A stretch of 64,000 nucleotides of DNA from Robiginitalea sp. SC105 (GTDB lineage: Bacteria; Bacteroidota; Bacteroidia; Flavobacteriales; Flavobacteriaceae). Of this stretch, positions 1 through 8,263 are shown piece by piece (the first letter of the stretch is position 1; each line of letters begins with the position of its first letter). The notes under the pieces were generated by a model. It was not told the DNA's origin and ran no database searches. It was given only the letters and a program-made list of their open reading frames with translations. The DNA lies in the NCBI RefSeq assembly GCF_014243345.1, contig NZ_JACLZF010000001.1:1598583-1662582 (forward strand), in the 5' to 3' direction. Made by a program: the position numbers and the translations under genes.

Positions 1-662
1 TATTTATCCGGGTTCTTGAGGAACTCCACGATTTCCTCCACTTCCTCTTTGGCACCTTCCAGGCCGGCCACATCCTTGAAGGAGGTCCGGGTGTCCGTCT
101 TTTCGTCGAAGAGCTTTGCCTTGGATTTGCCGATATTGAAGATCTGGCCGCCTGCCCCGCCGCCTGCCCCGCCGGACATGCGCCGCATCAGGTAGATCCA
201 GATGCCGATAATCAGCACAAAGGGGAGGATGGTCAGCAGGAGTTCCATGAACACGTTGGACTCCGTGTCGTAGTCCACCACAGTATCCAGGTTGTTCTCC
301 TGTTTGATCTTTTTGATGTCGTTCTCAAAATTCTGCAGGTCTCCGTAATCCAGCACATACTGGGGCACACTGCCCGAACTCAGGGAAAAGGGCTGGTCCG
401 AAACGTCGCGGTGCACGTCCTTGGTCATGGCTTCCTCGGTAAGGAATACCTTGGCCTGTCGCGTGTTGGTGATGATCAGGATCTTATTTATATCCCCATT
501 GCGGAGGAATTCCTGCAGTTCTGAAGTGGTGGTCTTGCTGGTAGGGGACAGGCTGTCGCTTCCGAAAAATTGGAAACCAATCAGGAATACGATAATCAGT
601 CCGTATATCCACCAGGAGCTAAAACGCGGCTTCTTCTGGGGGGTTTTATTGTCTTTTGCCAT
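1..662 (-). CDS. ftsH: ATP-dependent zinc metalloprotease FtsH, N-terminal part (cut by window edge)
   Basis: FtsH is a membrane-anchored AAA+ protease that degrades misfolded and regulatory membrane proteins. Only the first 220 residues are in the window. They show a short basic N-terminus, a first membrane helix at about 17-34, a periplasmic segment, a second membrane helix (ELLLTILPFVLIIGIWIYL) followed by the typical RRMSGG-glycine-rich linker, and the start of the AAA domain with TSFKDVAGLEGAKEEVEEIVEFL. The start codon is ATG at 662, six bases after the rsfS stop, so both are probably co-transcribed. The Walker motifs and the HEXXH protease site lie outside the window. The family assignment is firm. 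Confidence 0.97.
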   Translation of the reverse strand, partial: MAKDNKTPQKKPRFSSWWIYGLIIVFLIGFQFFGSDSLSPTSKTTTSELQEFLRNGDINKILIITNTRQAKVFLTEEAMTKDVHRDVSDQPFSLSSGSVPQYVLDYGDLQNFENDIKKIKQENNLDTVVDYDTESNVFMELLLTILPFVLIIGIWIYLMRRMSGGAGGGAGGQIFNIGKSKAKLFDEKTDTRTSFKDVAGLEGAKEEVEEIVEFLKNPDK

Positions 663-668
663 TTTCTT

Positions 669-1043
669 TTAATTATAGCTGCTTTCGACGAGCGTCACTT
701 CGGCATCTCCCCAAAGTCCCTCAATATCGTAATATTCCCGTACGTGTTTCTGAAATACGTGCACGACAACATTCACATAGTCGATCAGCACCCATTCGGC
801 GTTCTCCGACCCCTCTACGTGCCAGGGCTTGTCATTAATAGCTTTGCTAACAGTTTTCTGGACGGAATTTACGATTGCATTGACATGGGTGTTGGAGGTC
901 CCGTTGCAAATCACGAAGTAATCGCAAACGGTGTTGTCAATGGCCCGTAAATCAAGTAGGTTAATGTCTAATCCTTTTACTTCTTCTATTCCATGTAAAA
1001 TTAAGGCAATCAATTCATCTGCACTTGCTTTCCTTTTCTGCAT
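669..1043 (-). CDS. rsfS: Ribosomal silencing factor RsfS
   Basis: This 124-residue protein is RsfS/Iojap, which binds ribosomal protein uL14 and blocks joining of the subunits when nutrients are scarce. The family core is visible: VCDYFVICNGTSNTHVNAI in the first half and WHVEGSENAEWVLIDYVNVVVHVF with the ending REYYDIEGLWGDAE. Length matches the family. It is the first gene of a probable rsfS-ftsH operon and is divergent from birA. An exact TAnnTTTG promoter element (1064-1071) lies about 20 bases upstream of the ATG, which supports this start. Confidence 0.96.
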   Translation of the reverse strand: MQKRKASADELIALILHGIEEVKGLDINLLDLRAIDNTVCDYFVICNGTSNTHVNAIVNSVQKTVSKAINDKPWHVEGSENAEWVLIDYVNVVVHVFQKHVREYYDIEGLWGDAEVTLVESSYN

Positions 1044-1063
1044 CCAAAAGTTTTAGGTTTCTA

Positions 1064-1071
1064 CAAAGTTA
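1064..1071 (-). promoter_or_regulatory. Candidate Bacteroidota -7 promoter element for rsfS-ftsH
   Basis: On the minus strand this reads TAACTTTG, an exact match to the Bacteroidota -7 consensus TAnnTTTG. The transcript would start around 1058, giving a leader of about 15 bases before the rsfS ATG. I see no clear TTG -33 element at the usual distance. Confidence 0.5.
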
Positions 1072-1131
1072 TTATTTTTTTGTTTTTTAGGGCACTGTTT
1101 TTAACATAAGCTTCACGGCCCAAACTGCCTC

Positions 1132-1863
1132 ATGTACCGGATCAAACTTAGTGCCACAGATTCCACCAACGCCCATCTGAAACGATTGATGCAGGAAAGG
1201 GATTTGCCGGACGGCACCCTGGTTGCCGCTGCCGTCCAGACCCGGGGCCGGGGCCAGCCGGGGGCGGGATGGATATCGGAGCGGGATAAAAACTTAACCT
1301 TCAGCTTGTTAAAGCTATTCCAGGCCCTGCCTGCCCGGGAACACTTCCGGTTGAATATGTGCGTGTCCCTGGCCATTGCCCAGGTACTCGATGCCCTGGA
1401 AATCCCGGAAATTACTGTAAAATGGCCAAACGACATTCTGTCAGGCCGGTTCAAGGTCTGCGGTATCCTGATCGAGAATTCCCTGCAGGGGGATCGGATC
1501 GCCCACAGTATTATCGGGATCGGCCTGAATGTGAACCAGACGACCTTCCCGGGTTTGCCCTCGGCTTCGTCCCTATGTCTGAGGGCCGGGAAGCCCTTTG
1601 ATACCGGGGACGTCCTGGATGCGCTGGAGGGGAAATTGCTGGAATCCCTGCGGGACCCGGCTTCCAGGCCACTTGAATCCATCCGCAGGCAGTATGAGTC
1701 ACGGCTTTTCCTCAAGGACCAGCCCGGGATTTTCAGTTCAGGGGCGGAAAGGGAATTTGAAGGGATCATTCGCGGTGTCGGGCCACAAGGAAGGCTGCGC
1801 GTCGAACGCCGGGGCCTGGGGATCCGAACCTATGATTTCCGCGAAATCCGGATGCATTACTAG
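1132..1863 (+). CDS. birA: Biotin--[acetyl-CoA-carboxylase] ligase BirA
   Basis: This 243-residue protein attaches biotin to the carboxyl-carrier protein of acetyl-CoA carboxylase and related carboxylases. Visible signatures are the substrate recognition start STDSTNAHLKRL-like region, the biotinyl-AMP loop GRGQPGAGW, the segment KNLTFSLL and the catalytic KWPNDIL motif. It lacks the N-terminal helix-turn-helix of E. coli BirA, so it is a plain ligase and not also the biotin repressor. It is divergent from rsfS and convergent with the SRPBCC gene. Confidence 0.96.
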   Translation: MYRIKLSATDSTNAHLKRLMQERDLPDGTLVAAAVQTRGRGQPGAGWISERDKNLTFSLLKLFQALPAREHFRLNMCVSLAIAQVLDALEIPEITVKWPNDILSGRFKVCGILIENSLQGDRIAHSIIGIGLNVNQTTFPGLPSASSLCLRAGKPFDTGDVLDALEGKLLESLRDPASRPLESIRRQYESRLFLKDQPGIFSSGAEREFEGIIRGVGPQGRLRVERRGLGIRTYDFREIRMHY

Positions 1864-1915
1864 GAGCCCGCCGGGGGCTGGGCGGTACGGTGAACACAAA
1901 GAGGCAAAGAGGGAC

Positions 1916-2308
1916 TCAGCTTTTCGAAAGGTTGGAACTGAGGGTGCCCAGGAAATTGGTGATGGGGCCTTTGACCATCATGGCCATCATCGCGTTGAAC
2001 TGCCCCTGGAATGTCAGCTGCACCTCGCTTTTCCCGGATCCCAAATCGCGGATATCCGCTGTGAGCGTAAAGGGGAGCTTGTCGCTGGCAGCCCCCAGCA
2101 CAATGCGCTCCGGGGGGGTTTCCTCCTTGCGTTTCAGCACGATTTCGGGCATCCCTTTCAGGGCAAACCGGAAGGTATCCGGATCCAGCAATTCAAAAGT
2201 CTGAATAGTATCCGGCATGAGCCGTTCGAAATTGGAAAGGTCGCTGAGGTAGGCAAAGGCTTCCTCCTGGCTTTTGCCGAGTGGTACGGCTGGTGATTCT
2301 AAGTGCAT
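1916..2308 (-). CDS. SRPBCC/START-like domain protein
   Basis: This 130-residue protein has the polyketide-cyclase/START-like (SRPBCC) pattern: an early beta strand (MHLESPAVPLGKSQEEAFAYLSD), a phenylalanine-containing segment NFERLMPDTIQTF, and a C-terminal long helix with NFLGTLSSNLSKS. Such folds bind hydrophobic ligands, but no ligand can be read from the sequence. The ATG at 2308 begins one base after the pyrE stop, so it is the second gene of a pyrE operon and its start is well supported. Function in pyrimidine metabolism is not implied. Confidence 0.82.
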   Translation of the reverse strand: MHLESPAVPLGKSQEEAFAYLSDLSNFERLMPDTIQTFELLDPDTFRFALKGMPEIVLKRKEETPPERIVLGAASDKLPFTLTADIRDLGSGKSEVQLTFQGQFNAMMAMMVKGPITNFLGTLSSNLSKS

Positions 2309-2309
2309 G

Positions 2310-2951
2310 TCAATGGTTCCATTCCTGCGGGTTTCCCCGCCATTTTTCAAGGGTTTCCAACTGGTCGGGCTGAATGTACCCCGATTGGGATGCCAGTTCG
2401 ATCAGGTGTTCGTAATTGCTCAGGGTGTGGACCTCGATGCCCTGTGCCCTGAAATTTTCGGCAGCGATGTCAAAACCGTAGCTGAAGATCCCCAGCATCC
2501 CCAGCACTTCCAGCCCGGCCTGCTGCAGGGCGGAAATGGCGTTCAGGCTGCTTTTCCCGGTACTGATGAGGTCTTCGATGACCACGACCCGCTGTCCGGA
2601 GGCAGCCTGCCCCTCGATCTGGTTCTGACGCCCGTGGGACTTGGGTTCCGGCCTCACATAGGCAAAGGGGAGCCCGAGTTTTTCGGCAACCAGCATCCCG
2701 ATGCCGATGGCACCGGTTGCCACGCCGATAACCAGGTCCGGCCTGCCGTAGCGATCGGTGAGCTGGCGGGCCAGCTGGTCGCGGATGTACCCCCGGATTT
2801 CCGGATGGGACAGCACAATCCTGTTATCGCAATAAATGGGGGATTTCCAACCTGAGGCCCAGGTAAAGGGATTTTCAGGTTTTAATTTAATTGCATTAAT
2901 TTGCAGTAGCAGCTCCGCGGTTTTCCGAGCCGTTTCATTTTCTAAAACCAT
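2310..2951 (-). CDS. pyrE: Orotate phosphoribosyltransferase
   Basis: PyrE (213 residues) converts orotate and PRPP to orotidine 5'-monophosphate in de novo pyrimidine synthesis. The PRPP-binding motif VVVIEDLISTGKSS is at residues 122-134, and the FTWASGWKSPIYCDNR substrate segment and YVRPEPKSHG flexible loop are present. The reading frame extends further upstream without a stop, but the conserved family start is MVLENETARKTAELL, so I place the ATG at 2951. That leaves only 7 bases to the start of the divergent NUDIX gene. Confidence 0.96.
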   Translation of the reverse strand: MVLENETARKTAELLLQINAIKLKPENPFTWASGWKSPIYCDNRIVLSHPEIRGYIRDQLARQLTDRYGRPDLVIGVATGAIGIGMLVAEKLGLPFAYVRPEPKSHGRQNQIEGQAASGQRVVVIEDLISTGKSSLNAISALQQAGLEVLGMLGIFSYGFDIAAENFRAQGIEVHTLSNYEHLIELASQSGYIQPDQLETLEKWRGNPQEWNH

Positions 2952-2958
2952 GCTGTAA

Positions 2959-3561
2959 ATGTATAAAGTTTTTGTGAATGAAAGACCCCTGATTTTGACT
3001 GACAAAATCGTGGAGTCGGAGGAGGGCGAATACTTTATGATGAACGACGATGCCGTGCAGACAGCCGTGGAATCCCTTTCCAAGAAAAAACTGAGCAAGG
3101 CATTTATCTACCACCCCAACCTGGAGGAAATCCTGAATAAATTTGCTGCCAAGATCCCGCTCACCGTCGCCGCGGGGGGCGTGGTGACCAACCCGCAGGG
3201 AAAGGTGCTGTTTATCTACCGCAATAAAAAGTGGGACCTGCCCAAGGGAAAGATCAAGAAAAAAGAGTCCCTGGAAGAATGCGCACTGAGGGAAGTGAAG
3301 GAGGAGACGGGCGTGAAGGGGCTGAAGATCGAGAATTTCCTGCGCACCACCTACCATGTCTTCAAGCGAAAGGGGAAATACCACCTCAAGGAGGTACACT
3401 GGTATGCGATGAAGACGGACTATGACGGGAAGCTCAAGGGGCAGAAGAGCGAGGGGATTGTCAAGGTCAAGTGGAAAGGGCCGCAGAAAATCCAGAAAGC
3501 CCTCAAGAAATCCTACATCAACATCCGGATCCTGTTCGAACCGCCGCAACCCCAGGTTTAA
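2959..3561 (+). CDS. NUDIX hydrolase
   Basis: This 200-residue protein carries a complete Nudix box at residues 97-119 (G97, E103, R111-E112, E115-E116, G118), the site that binds divalent metal and cleaves a nucleoside diphosphate linked to another moiety. The N-terminal 65 residues (MYKVFVNERPLILTD) form an additional domain before the Nudix fold, and the C-terminal tail is rich in Lys and Pro. The substrate cannot be told from sequence. It is divergent from pyrE with 7 bases between start codons. Convergent with the M14 gene downstream. Confidence 0.93.
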   Translation: MYKVFVNERPLILTDKIVESEEGEYFMMNDDAVQTAVESLSKKKLSKAFIYHPNLEEILNKFAAKIPLTVAAGGVVTNPQGKVLFIYRNKKWDLPKGKIKKKESLEECALREVKEETGVKGLKIENFLRTTYHVFKRKGKYHLKEVHWYAMKTDYDGKLKGQKSEGIVKVKWKGPQKIQKALKKSYINIRILFEPPQPQV

Positions 3562-3565
3562 GATA

Positions 3566-5314
3566 CTATTCCATACGATACACCGGGTACTGCCGGTGGG
3601 CCGGTTCATAATTCGGGCTGTGCATATATAACCAGTCGAGTTGACGATAGCCCGAATCCGCGAAGCCGGGGACGGAATCCCTCATGCGCTGAAAGGCATG
3701 CCGCAGGGTGCTGTCCGATTCCAGCAACCGGGCTGCCGTCTCTTCAAACACATAAGGTGAAAACCCTTCCTTCTGTTGTAGGACCGTATCGAAAAAGTTC
3801 CAGTTGAAAAAGGAATCGGGGGCCGCGGGCTCGAGCGTTTCCAGGATGTACCGTATCCCCGGCTGGTCCGTGGGGACCAGCAGGTCACCTGCGGCAAAAG
3901 TCCTCAGGACGGTGTCCGCGCTGACCCGGGTGGCATAGTGGGGGTAATGTCCTTCATAGGCCCGGTCATAGGTGCTGTAGTCCTCTATCCGGTAGCCGGT
4001 CACCTGCAGGGCGGTATCCTTTTCCAGTTCCCGGTACCGGATGCCGTTCCAGTCCAGGCGCTCGGAAACGGACTGCCATTGCCGGGGCACGATATAGGCT
4101 TTCGGGATCCGGATGGAATCGGCGGGCCGGAATTCGTTGTAATAGGGCACCTCAAAAGCTACAGGTCGCTCCCTGTCGTATTTCAGGCGTGGCTGCCCCG
4201 TAACCTCGCTGGGGACCATTTCGGCCGTGTACCCTTTGAAATCCAGGGTTTGGTAGCGGGTGCTGTCTACGGACCAGCCAAGGGGATACTGCCTGCCGGC
4301 CAGCAGGGAGGAATCGGCCAGGCGGCGCTTTTCCCGCAACGCTTCCCGCTGGCGGGATACCAGACCGATCAGGCTTTCCATCACGGCATAGGTGCCTGAG
4401 ACACGCTGGTCATAGGGTTTGAGCATATGCGTTTCCAGCATCATTCCCGGGGTATTCCAAAGTGCCGCATACCCCGTGGAGTAACGGGGGTAATCCATGA
4501 ACTGGCTGAATCCGGTTTCCGGGGGGCGGTTGAAGACATTGACATAGGGGGTGATGTCCCACTGCCTTTCCGCCAGGGAAGCCTCCAGGCCCAGGCGGAG
4601 GCTGTCTTCCAGGAATTCCCCCAGGGGGCTTCCCAGCTTGTTGTGCTGGGTGAACAGGTGGGTAAGGGTGTAGCTGTAATCCGCGCCATTGCTCACATGG
4701 TTGTCCAGGAAAAAATCGGGCCGCACCAGGTGGAAGATCTGCGCAAAGGTCCGGGCGTTCCGCGTATCCATTTTAAGGAAATCCCGGTTCAGGTCATAAT
4801 TCCGTGCATTGCCCCTGAACCCATAGGATTCCGGGCCGTTCTGGTTGGCACGGGTGGTGCTGTTCCGCTGCAGGGCGCCCCCGACGTTATAAACCGGAAT
4901 GGTGGCGATCACAACGTTCTCAGGAGCCCTGAGGGCCCCGGTGGCAAGGTCCCGCAACAGGAGCATGCTCGCATCGATGCCGTCGCTTTCCCCGGGATGG
5001 ATGCCGTTGAGGACCAGCAGTATGGCATGCTCCCTTCGAAGCCGCTCAAAGTTGAAATCCCCTTCCGGGCTGTAAGTTACCAGGTGGAGGGGCTTCCCGC
5101 TGTCGGTCATCCCCAGCGTCTGTATGTTTATTTCGGGGTATTCCCGCGCCAGGCGGATATAGAAATCAATGGTTTCGCCATAGGTCGCCGTGGTGTTTCC
5201 GTCGCCCTCCTCGAAAGGAGTGGGGTATTCGGCCTGCTGGTCGGCCACCTTTTTCTCGCAGCCGGTCAGATACAGGATACACATTGCCCAGAAACAAAAA
5301 CGAACCAAACCCAT
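3566..5314 (-). CDS. M14-family zinc carboxypeptidase-like lipoprotein
   Basis: This 582-residue protein begins with a signal sequence ending in the lipobox LTGC (cleavage before Cys19), so it is probably a lipoprotein exported across the inner membrane. The M14 zinc site is visible as HPGESDG (His and Glu ligands) and a later NHVSNGADY (third His). The region around LETHML is the likely catalytic glutamate. The family hydrolyses C-terminal or side-chain-linked amino acids from peptides or murein. The substrate is unknown. The last 200 residues do not resemble the catalytic domain and may form an accessory domain. An exact -7 promoter element lies 26 bases upstream. Confidence 0.9.
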   Translation of the reverse strand: MGLVRFCFWAMCILYLTGCEKKVADQQAEYPTPFEEGDGNTTATYGETIDFYIRLAREYPEINIQTLGMTDSGKPLHLVTYSPEGDFNFERLRREHAILLVLNGIHPGESDGIDASMLLLRDLATGALRAPENVVIATIPVYNVGGALQRNSTTRANQNGPESYGFRGNARNYDLNRDFLKMDTRNARTFAQIFHLVRPDFFLDNHVSNGADYSYTLTHLFTQHNKLGSPLGEFLEDSLRLGLEASLAERQWDITPYVNVFNRPPETGFSQFMDYPRYSTGYAALWNTPGMMLETHMLKPYDQRVSGTYAVMESLIGLVSRQREALREKRRLADSSLLAGRQYPLGWSVDSTRYQTLDFKGYTAEMVPSEVTGQPRLKYDRERPVAFEVPYYNEFRPADSIRIPKAYIVPRQWQSVSERLDWNGIRYRELEKDTALQVTGYRIEDYSTYDRAYEGHYPHYATRVSADTVLRTFAAGDLLVPTDQPGIRYILETLEPAAPDSFFNWNFFDTVLQQKEGFSPYVFEETAARLLESDSTLRHAFQRMRDSVPGFADSGYRQLDWLYMHSPNYEPAHRQYPVYRME

Positions 5315-5339
5315 TGCCGCCGAATTAGAAGAATTTCGG

Positions 5340-5347
5340 CAAAGGTA
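5340..5347 (-). promoter_or_regulatory. Candidate -7 promoter element for the M14 lipoprotein gene
   Basis: The minus strand reads TACCTTTG, an exact TAnnTTTG match. The predicted start of transcription near 5334 gives a leader of about 20 bases before the ATG at 5314. It sits in the 47-base gap to the response-regulator stop, so the M14 gene is probably transcribed separately. Confidence 0.5.
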
Positions 5348-5361
5348 TCAAAATTTATGGC

Positions 5362-5766
5362 CTAAGCGGCACGGGTCATCTCCTGCAGGTCGCTCATTTT
5401 GATGGGTTTGTTGCGGTATTCCAACAGGTGCCTGGTGCGCGATTTAAAGCCTTCAAAGCGCTGCAGGTCGTACGGGTCGATGGATGAGGTCACGATGTTG
5501 ATCCGGATGGGCCGGGGGCAGAGCAGTTTGGTAAACGCCTCCAGAAATTGCCAGCCATCCATGATGGGCATGTTGATATCCAGGAAAATGACCTCCGGCA
5601 GGTGGCCGCCCGTTTCGATGAGCTGCTGGATCTTCTGGAAGGCCAGCTGGCCATTGGCAAAGGATTCGGTGTGTTCCGCAGCCTCCATGGCCATCAGCAT
5701 TTTGCGGATGCCGAATACAGTGATCGGGTCGTCGTCAATGATGAATACGGTGTCAACTTTGTTCAT
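5362..5766 (-). CDS. Response regulator, stand-alone receiver domain
   Basis: This 134-residue protein is a single CheY-like receiver domain with no output domain. The acidic pocket IIDDD is at 9-13, the phospho-acceptor is Asp63 in FLDINMPIMDGW, the switch residue is in VTSS, and the conserved lysine is in NKP. The ATG at 5766 lies inside the last codons of the histidine kinase (overlap of 14 bases), so the two genes are translationally coupled and almost certainly a two-component pair. The output must run through protein contacts, since no DNA-binding domain is present. Confidence 0.93.
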   Translation of the reverse strand: MNKVDTVFIIDDDPITVFGIRKMLMAMEAAEHTESFANGQLAFQKIQQLIETGGHLPEVIFLDINMPIMDGWQFLEAFTKLLCPRPIRINIVTSSIDPYDLQRFEGFKSRTRHLLEYRNKPIKMSDLQEMTRAA

Positions 5767-7600
5767 CCAGGTATATTTTAAAGGTGGTTCCTTTCCCGAC
5801 CTCACTGCAGGTCAGGATCCGGCCGTTCATGGCCTCGATCTGGTTTTTGGTGATATACAGGCCAATACCCCGGGCATCCGGGTGGTTGTGGAAGGTCTTA
5901 TACATCCCGAACAGCTTATCCCCGTATTTTTTCAGGTCGATGCCAATCCCGTTATCCGAGATCACCAGCACGGCCTGGGAGCCGGTATGCTCATAACAGA
6001 TCCGTACCTCGGGTCTGCGGTCCGGGTGCCGGTATTTGATCCCGTTGGTGATGAAATTGATCAGAATGCTGTCCAGATAGGCGGGCACGGCTTGCAGGGT
6101 GGCGTCGTGGGGGATTTCGTTGTGAATCACGCCCTCGTGGGTTTGCAGGAACCCGGACAGGTTCTGCTGAACGGCGTGTACCGCCCGGTGGATGCGTATT
6201 TGTTTTTTCTCCAGCCGGACATTCGTGTTGATGGCCACTACCTCGTTGAGGTTTTCCAGGGTTTCCAGCAGGTTTTCCGAAGCGTCGTTCAGCATACCCA
6301 GAATCCGGTCCCTTTCTTCCACGTCCTGCTCGTTAGCCAGGAAATCCAGCAACATCGAAAAGTTGGCGCTGTGCGAGCGCAGGTTGTGCGAGACGATATG
6401 CGCAAAGTTCACCAGTTTCTTGTTTTGCTGGGAGGATACATTGATCAACTCCCGCAATTCCCCTTCTTTTTGTTTCAGGTCGGAAATATCCATGCTCAGG
6501 CCGAGCAGCCCGTAGACTTCCTGCTCTTCGTCGAACAATGGTATCTTGGAGGTCAGGAAGTGGGTGACCTTCCCGTTCTTCTGTACGGAAATGGTCTCCT
6601 TTCCCAGTATGGGGGTGCCGTTGTTGAGTACAAACAGGTCCTCGTCCCTGGATTCCTGTGCTACCTTTTGGTCGTACAGGTCAAAATCGGATTTCCCGAT
6701 CAGTTCAGAGGCATCCTGTACCCCGAGATAGGCACACTCTGATTTGTTTACCAGTATTTTCTTCGATTCCAGGTCTTTTATATAAACATTCAGGGGCAGG
6801 TTGTCCACCACCGTGTGCAGCAGGTTCTCGCTCTCAGTGGAGCGCTGGTTGGATACATTGACTTCGGTAACGTCCTGAATGGTGCCGATCAGCCCCACAT
6901 AGATGCCGTCTTTGTAGAGGGGCTTGCCGGAGGCCACCACCCAGAGTTCCTTGCCGGAGGCGGTGATGATCTTCAGCTTTTCCTTCCAGTGCGTGCCGGA
7001 CTCCATGGCCTTGTAGACCGCCATGGAAATGGTGTTGCGGGAATAGCCCTCCATGTAGAATTCGATGGCCGATTCGATGTTGGGCTCAAAATCTTCCGGG
7101 ACTTCGTGGATCTTCCGGGTCATGTCGCACCAGGTGAGCTTCCCGGTAATGGCATTGTATTCCCAGCTGCCGATCCGCGCATTGACGGCCTTGGCCTCCA
7201 GGAGGATCTGGGCTTTTTCGTAATCGAGCTCCAATTTGATCCGGTCGGTGATATTGACGATCTGGAGGATGACGCCGATAATATTTTCCCCTTTGTCGTA
7301 CCACGGGGTGTTGCTGTATTCATACCAGTACTCGGAATTGTCGGAGGAGATGAACCGGTCGATGCCTTTGTCTGTTTCCGCTCCCTCCAGGCAACGCCGC
7401 AGTACGCCGATCAGGTGTTCAGGGGCCTGTGGGAGGACTTCGTAAATTCGGCGGCCGAAAAGGTTTTTCCGATCAAAATGGAATGCCCGGATCAGGGAAT
7501 CGGAGGCGTGTACCACTTCCAGCTCCGCGTTGAGGAATACGGTTGGATTGGGTAGTTGCGCAATCAGAAAACTCCGGGGTTGTACTTTTGCCTCCTTCAA
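5753..7600 (-). CDS. Soluble PAS-domain sensor histidine kinase
   Basis: This 615-residue kinase has three PAS/PAC sensor units (about 10-120, 140-248 and 258-375), a dimerization helix with HIVSHNLRSH (likely phospho-His405), and an HATPase domain with N-box Asn519, the DNGIGI motif and a G2 box RGIGLYITKNQIEAMNG. It has no membrane segment, so it senses an internal signal or a diffusible ligand or redox state. The first possible start in frame is TTG at 7600. No ATG or GTG start exists upstream in this frame before the sensor fold begins. It shares an operon with the receiver protein downstream. Confidence 0.93.
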   Translation of the reverse strand: MKEAKVQPRSFLIAQLPNPTVFLNAELEVVHASDSLIRAFHFDRKNLFGRRIYEVLPQAPEHLIGVLRRCLEGAETDKGIDRFISSDNSEYWYEYSNTPWYDKGENIIGVILQIVNITDRIKLELDYEKAQILLEAKAVNARIGSWEYNAITGKLTWCDMTRKIHEVPEDFEPNIESAIEFYMEGYSRNTISMAVYKAMESGTHWKEKLKIITASGKELWVVASGKPLYKDGIYVGLIGTIQDVTEVNVSNQRSTESENLLHTVVDNLPLNVYIKDLESKKILVNKSECAYLGVQDASELIGKSDFDLYDQKVAQESRDEDLFVLNNGTPILGKETISVQKNGKVTHFLTSKIPLFDEEQEVYGLLGLSMDISDLKQKEGELRELINVSSQQNKKLVNFAHIVSHNLRSHSANFSMLLDFLANEQDVEERDRILGMLNDASENLLETLENLNEVVAINTNVRLEKKQIRIHRAVHAVQQNLSGFLQTHEGVIHNEIPHDATLQAVPAYLDSILINFITNGIKYRHPDRRPEVRICYEHTGSQAVLVISDNGIGIDLKKYGDKLFGMYKTFHNHPDARGIGLYITKNQIEAMNGRILTCSEVGKGTTFKIYLDEQS

Positions 7601-7786
7601 AATACATAAGTAATTTCCTACGAATATATTTTGTTTAACCTTACATATGCAAGTATTGTTGTGAACTGCCCCTGTTCCGTGGTGAGCCTGCCGATTTTAG
7701 CGGTAGGAGGGGTGTCCCGGGTGATCTTTCACCGTTCCGGGACTTGCAGACCCCCGTTATCTGAGGGCTTCCGCAGCAGGCTAAGG
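7601..7786. other. 186-base gap with a strong hairpin
   Basis: This gap lies between the coaD stop and the kinase start, both on the minus strand. I see no gene in it. It holds a hairpin at 7714-7743: a 7-bp outer stem (GTCCCGG with CCGGGAC), a short asymmetric bulge, then a 4-bp inner stem (GTGA with TCAC) around the tetraloop TCTT. No T tract follows on either strand, so it is not a typical terminator. Confidence 0.5.
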
Positions 7787-8239
7787 TCAGAACCGGACCG
7801 TATCCGGGACCAGTACGGTGTAATCCCCCCCGTTGCGGATCACATCCCGGACGATGGAGGAACTGATATAGGATTTCCCGGATGAAGTAAGCAGGAAGAC
7901 GGTTTCGATTTCGGAAAGTTTCCGGTTGGTATGGGCAATGGCCTTCTCGAACTCAAAATCGGCCGGGTTGCGCAACCCCCGGAGGATAAAGGATGCCCCG
8001 ACTTCCCGGCAGAAATCCACGGTAAGCCCGCTGTAGGCGCTCACGCTGATCCGGGGTTCGTCCCGGAAGGCCTTGCGGATAAACTCCATGCGTTGCTCCA
8101 TGCTGAACATATAGGACTTCTCGGAATTCTCCCCTATGGCGATCACCAATTCGTCAAAAAGGGAAATCCCCCGCTGGATGATGTCGTAATGCCCCAGGGT
8201 GATCGGGTCAAAGGATCCCGGAAAAACGGCGCGTTTCAT
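7787..8239 (-). CDS. coaD: Phosphopantetheine adenylyltransferase
   Basis: CoaD (150 residues) adenylates 4'-phosphopantetheine in the penultimate step of coenzyme A synthesis. The nucleotidyltransferase motif is PGSFDPITLGHYDII, with the T/HxGH signature TLGH at 14-17, and the second motif SYISSSIVRD is near the C-terminus. Length equals the bacterial family. It lies 24 bases downstream of ddl, so both are probably one transcript. Confidence 0.97.
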   Translation of the reverse strand: MKRAVFPGSFDPITLGHYDIIQRGISLFDELVIAIGENSEKSYMFSMEQRMEFIRKAFRDEPRISVSAYSGLTVDFCREVGASFILRGLRNPADFEFEKAIAHTNRKLSEIETVFLLTSSGKSYISSSIVRDVIRNGGDYTVLVPDTVRF

Positions 8240-8263
8240 GCCTGTCAGTTTGGTTTTTTAAAG

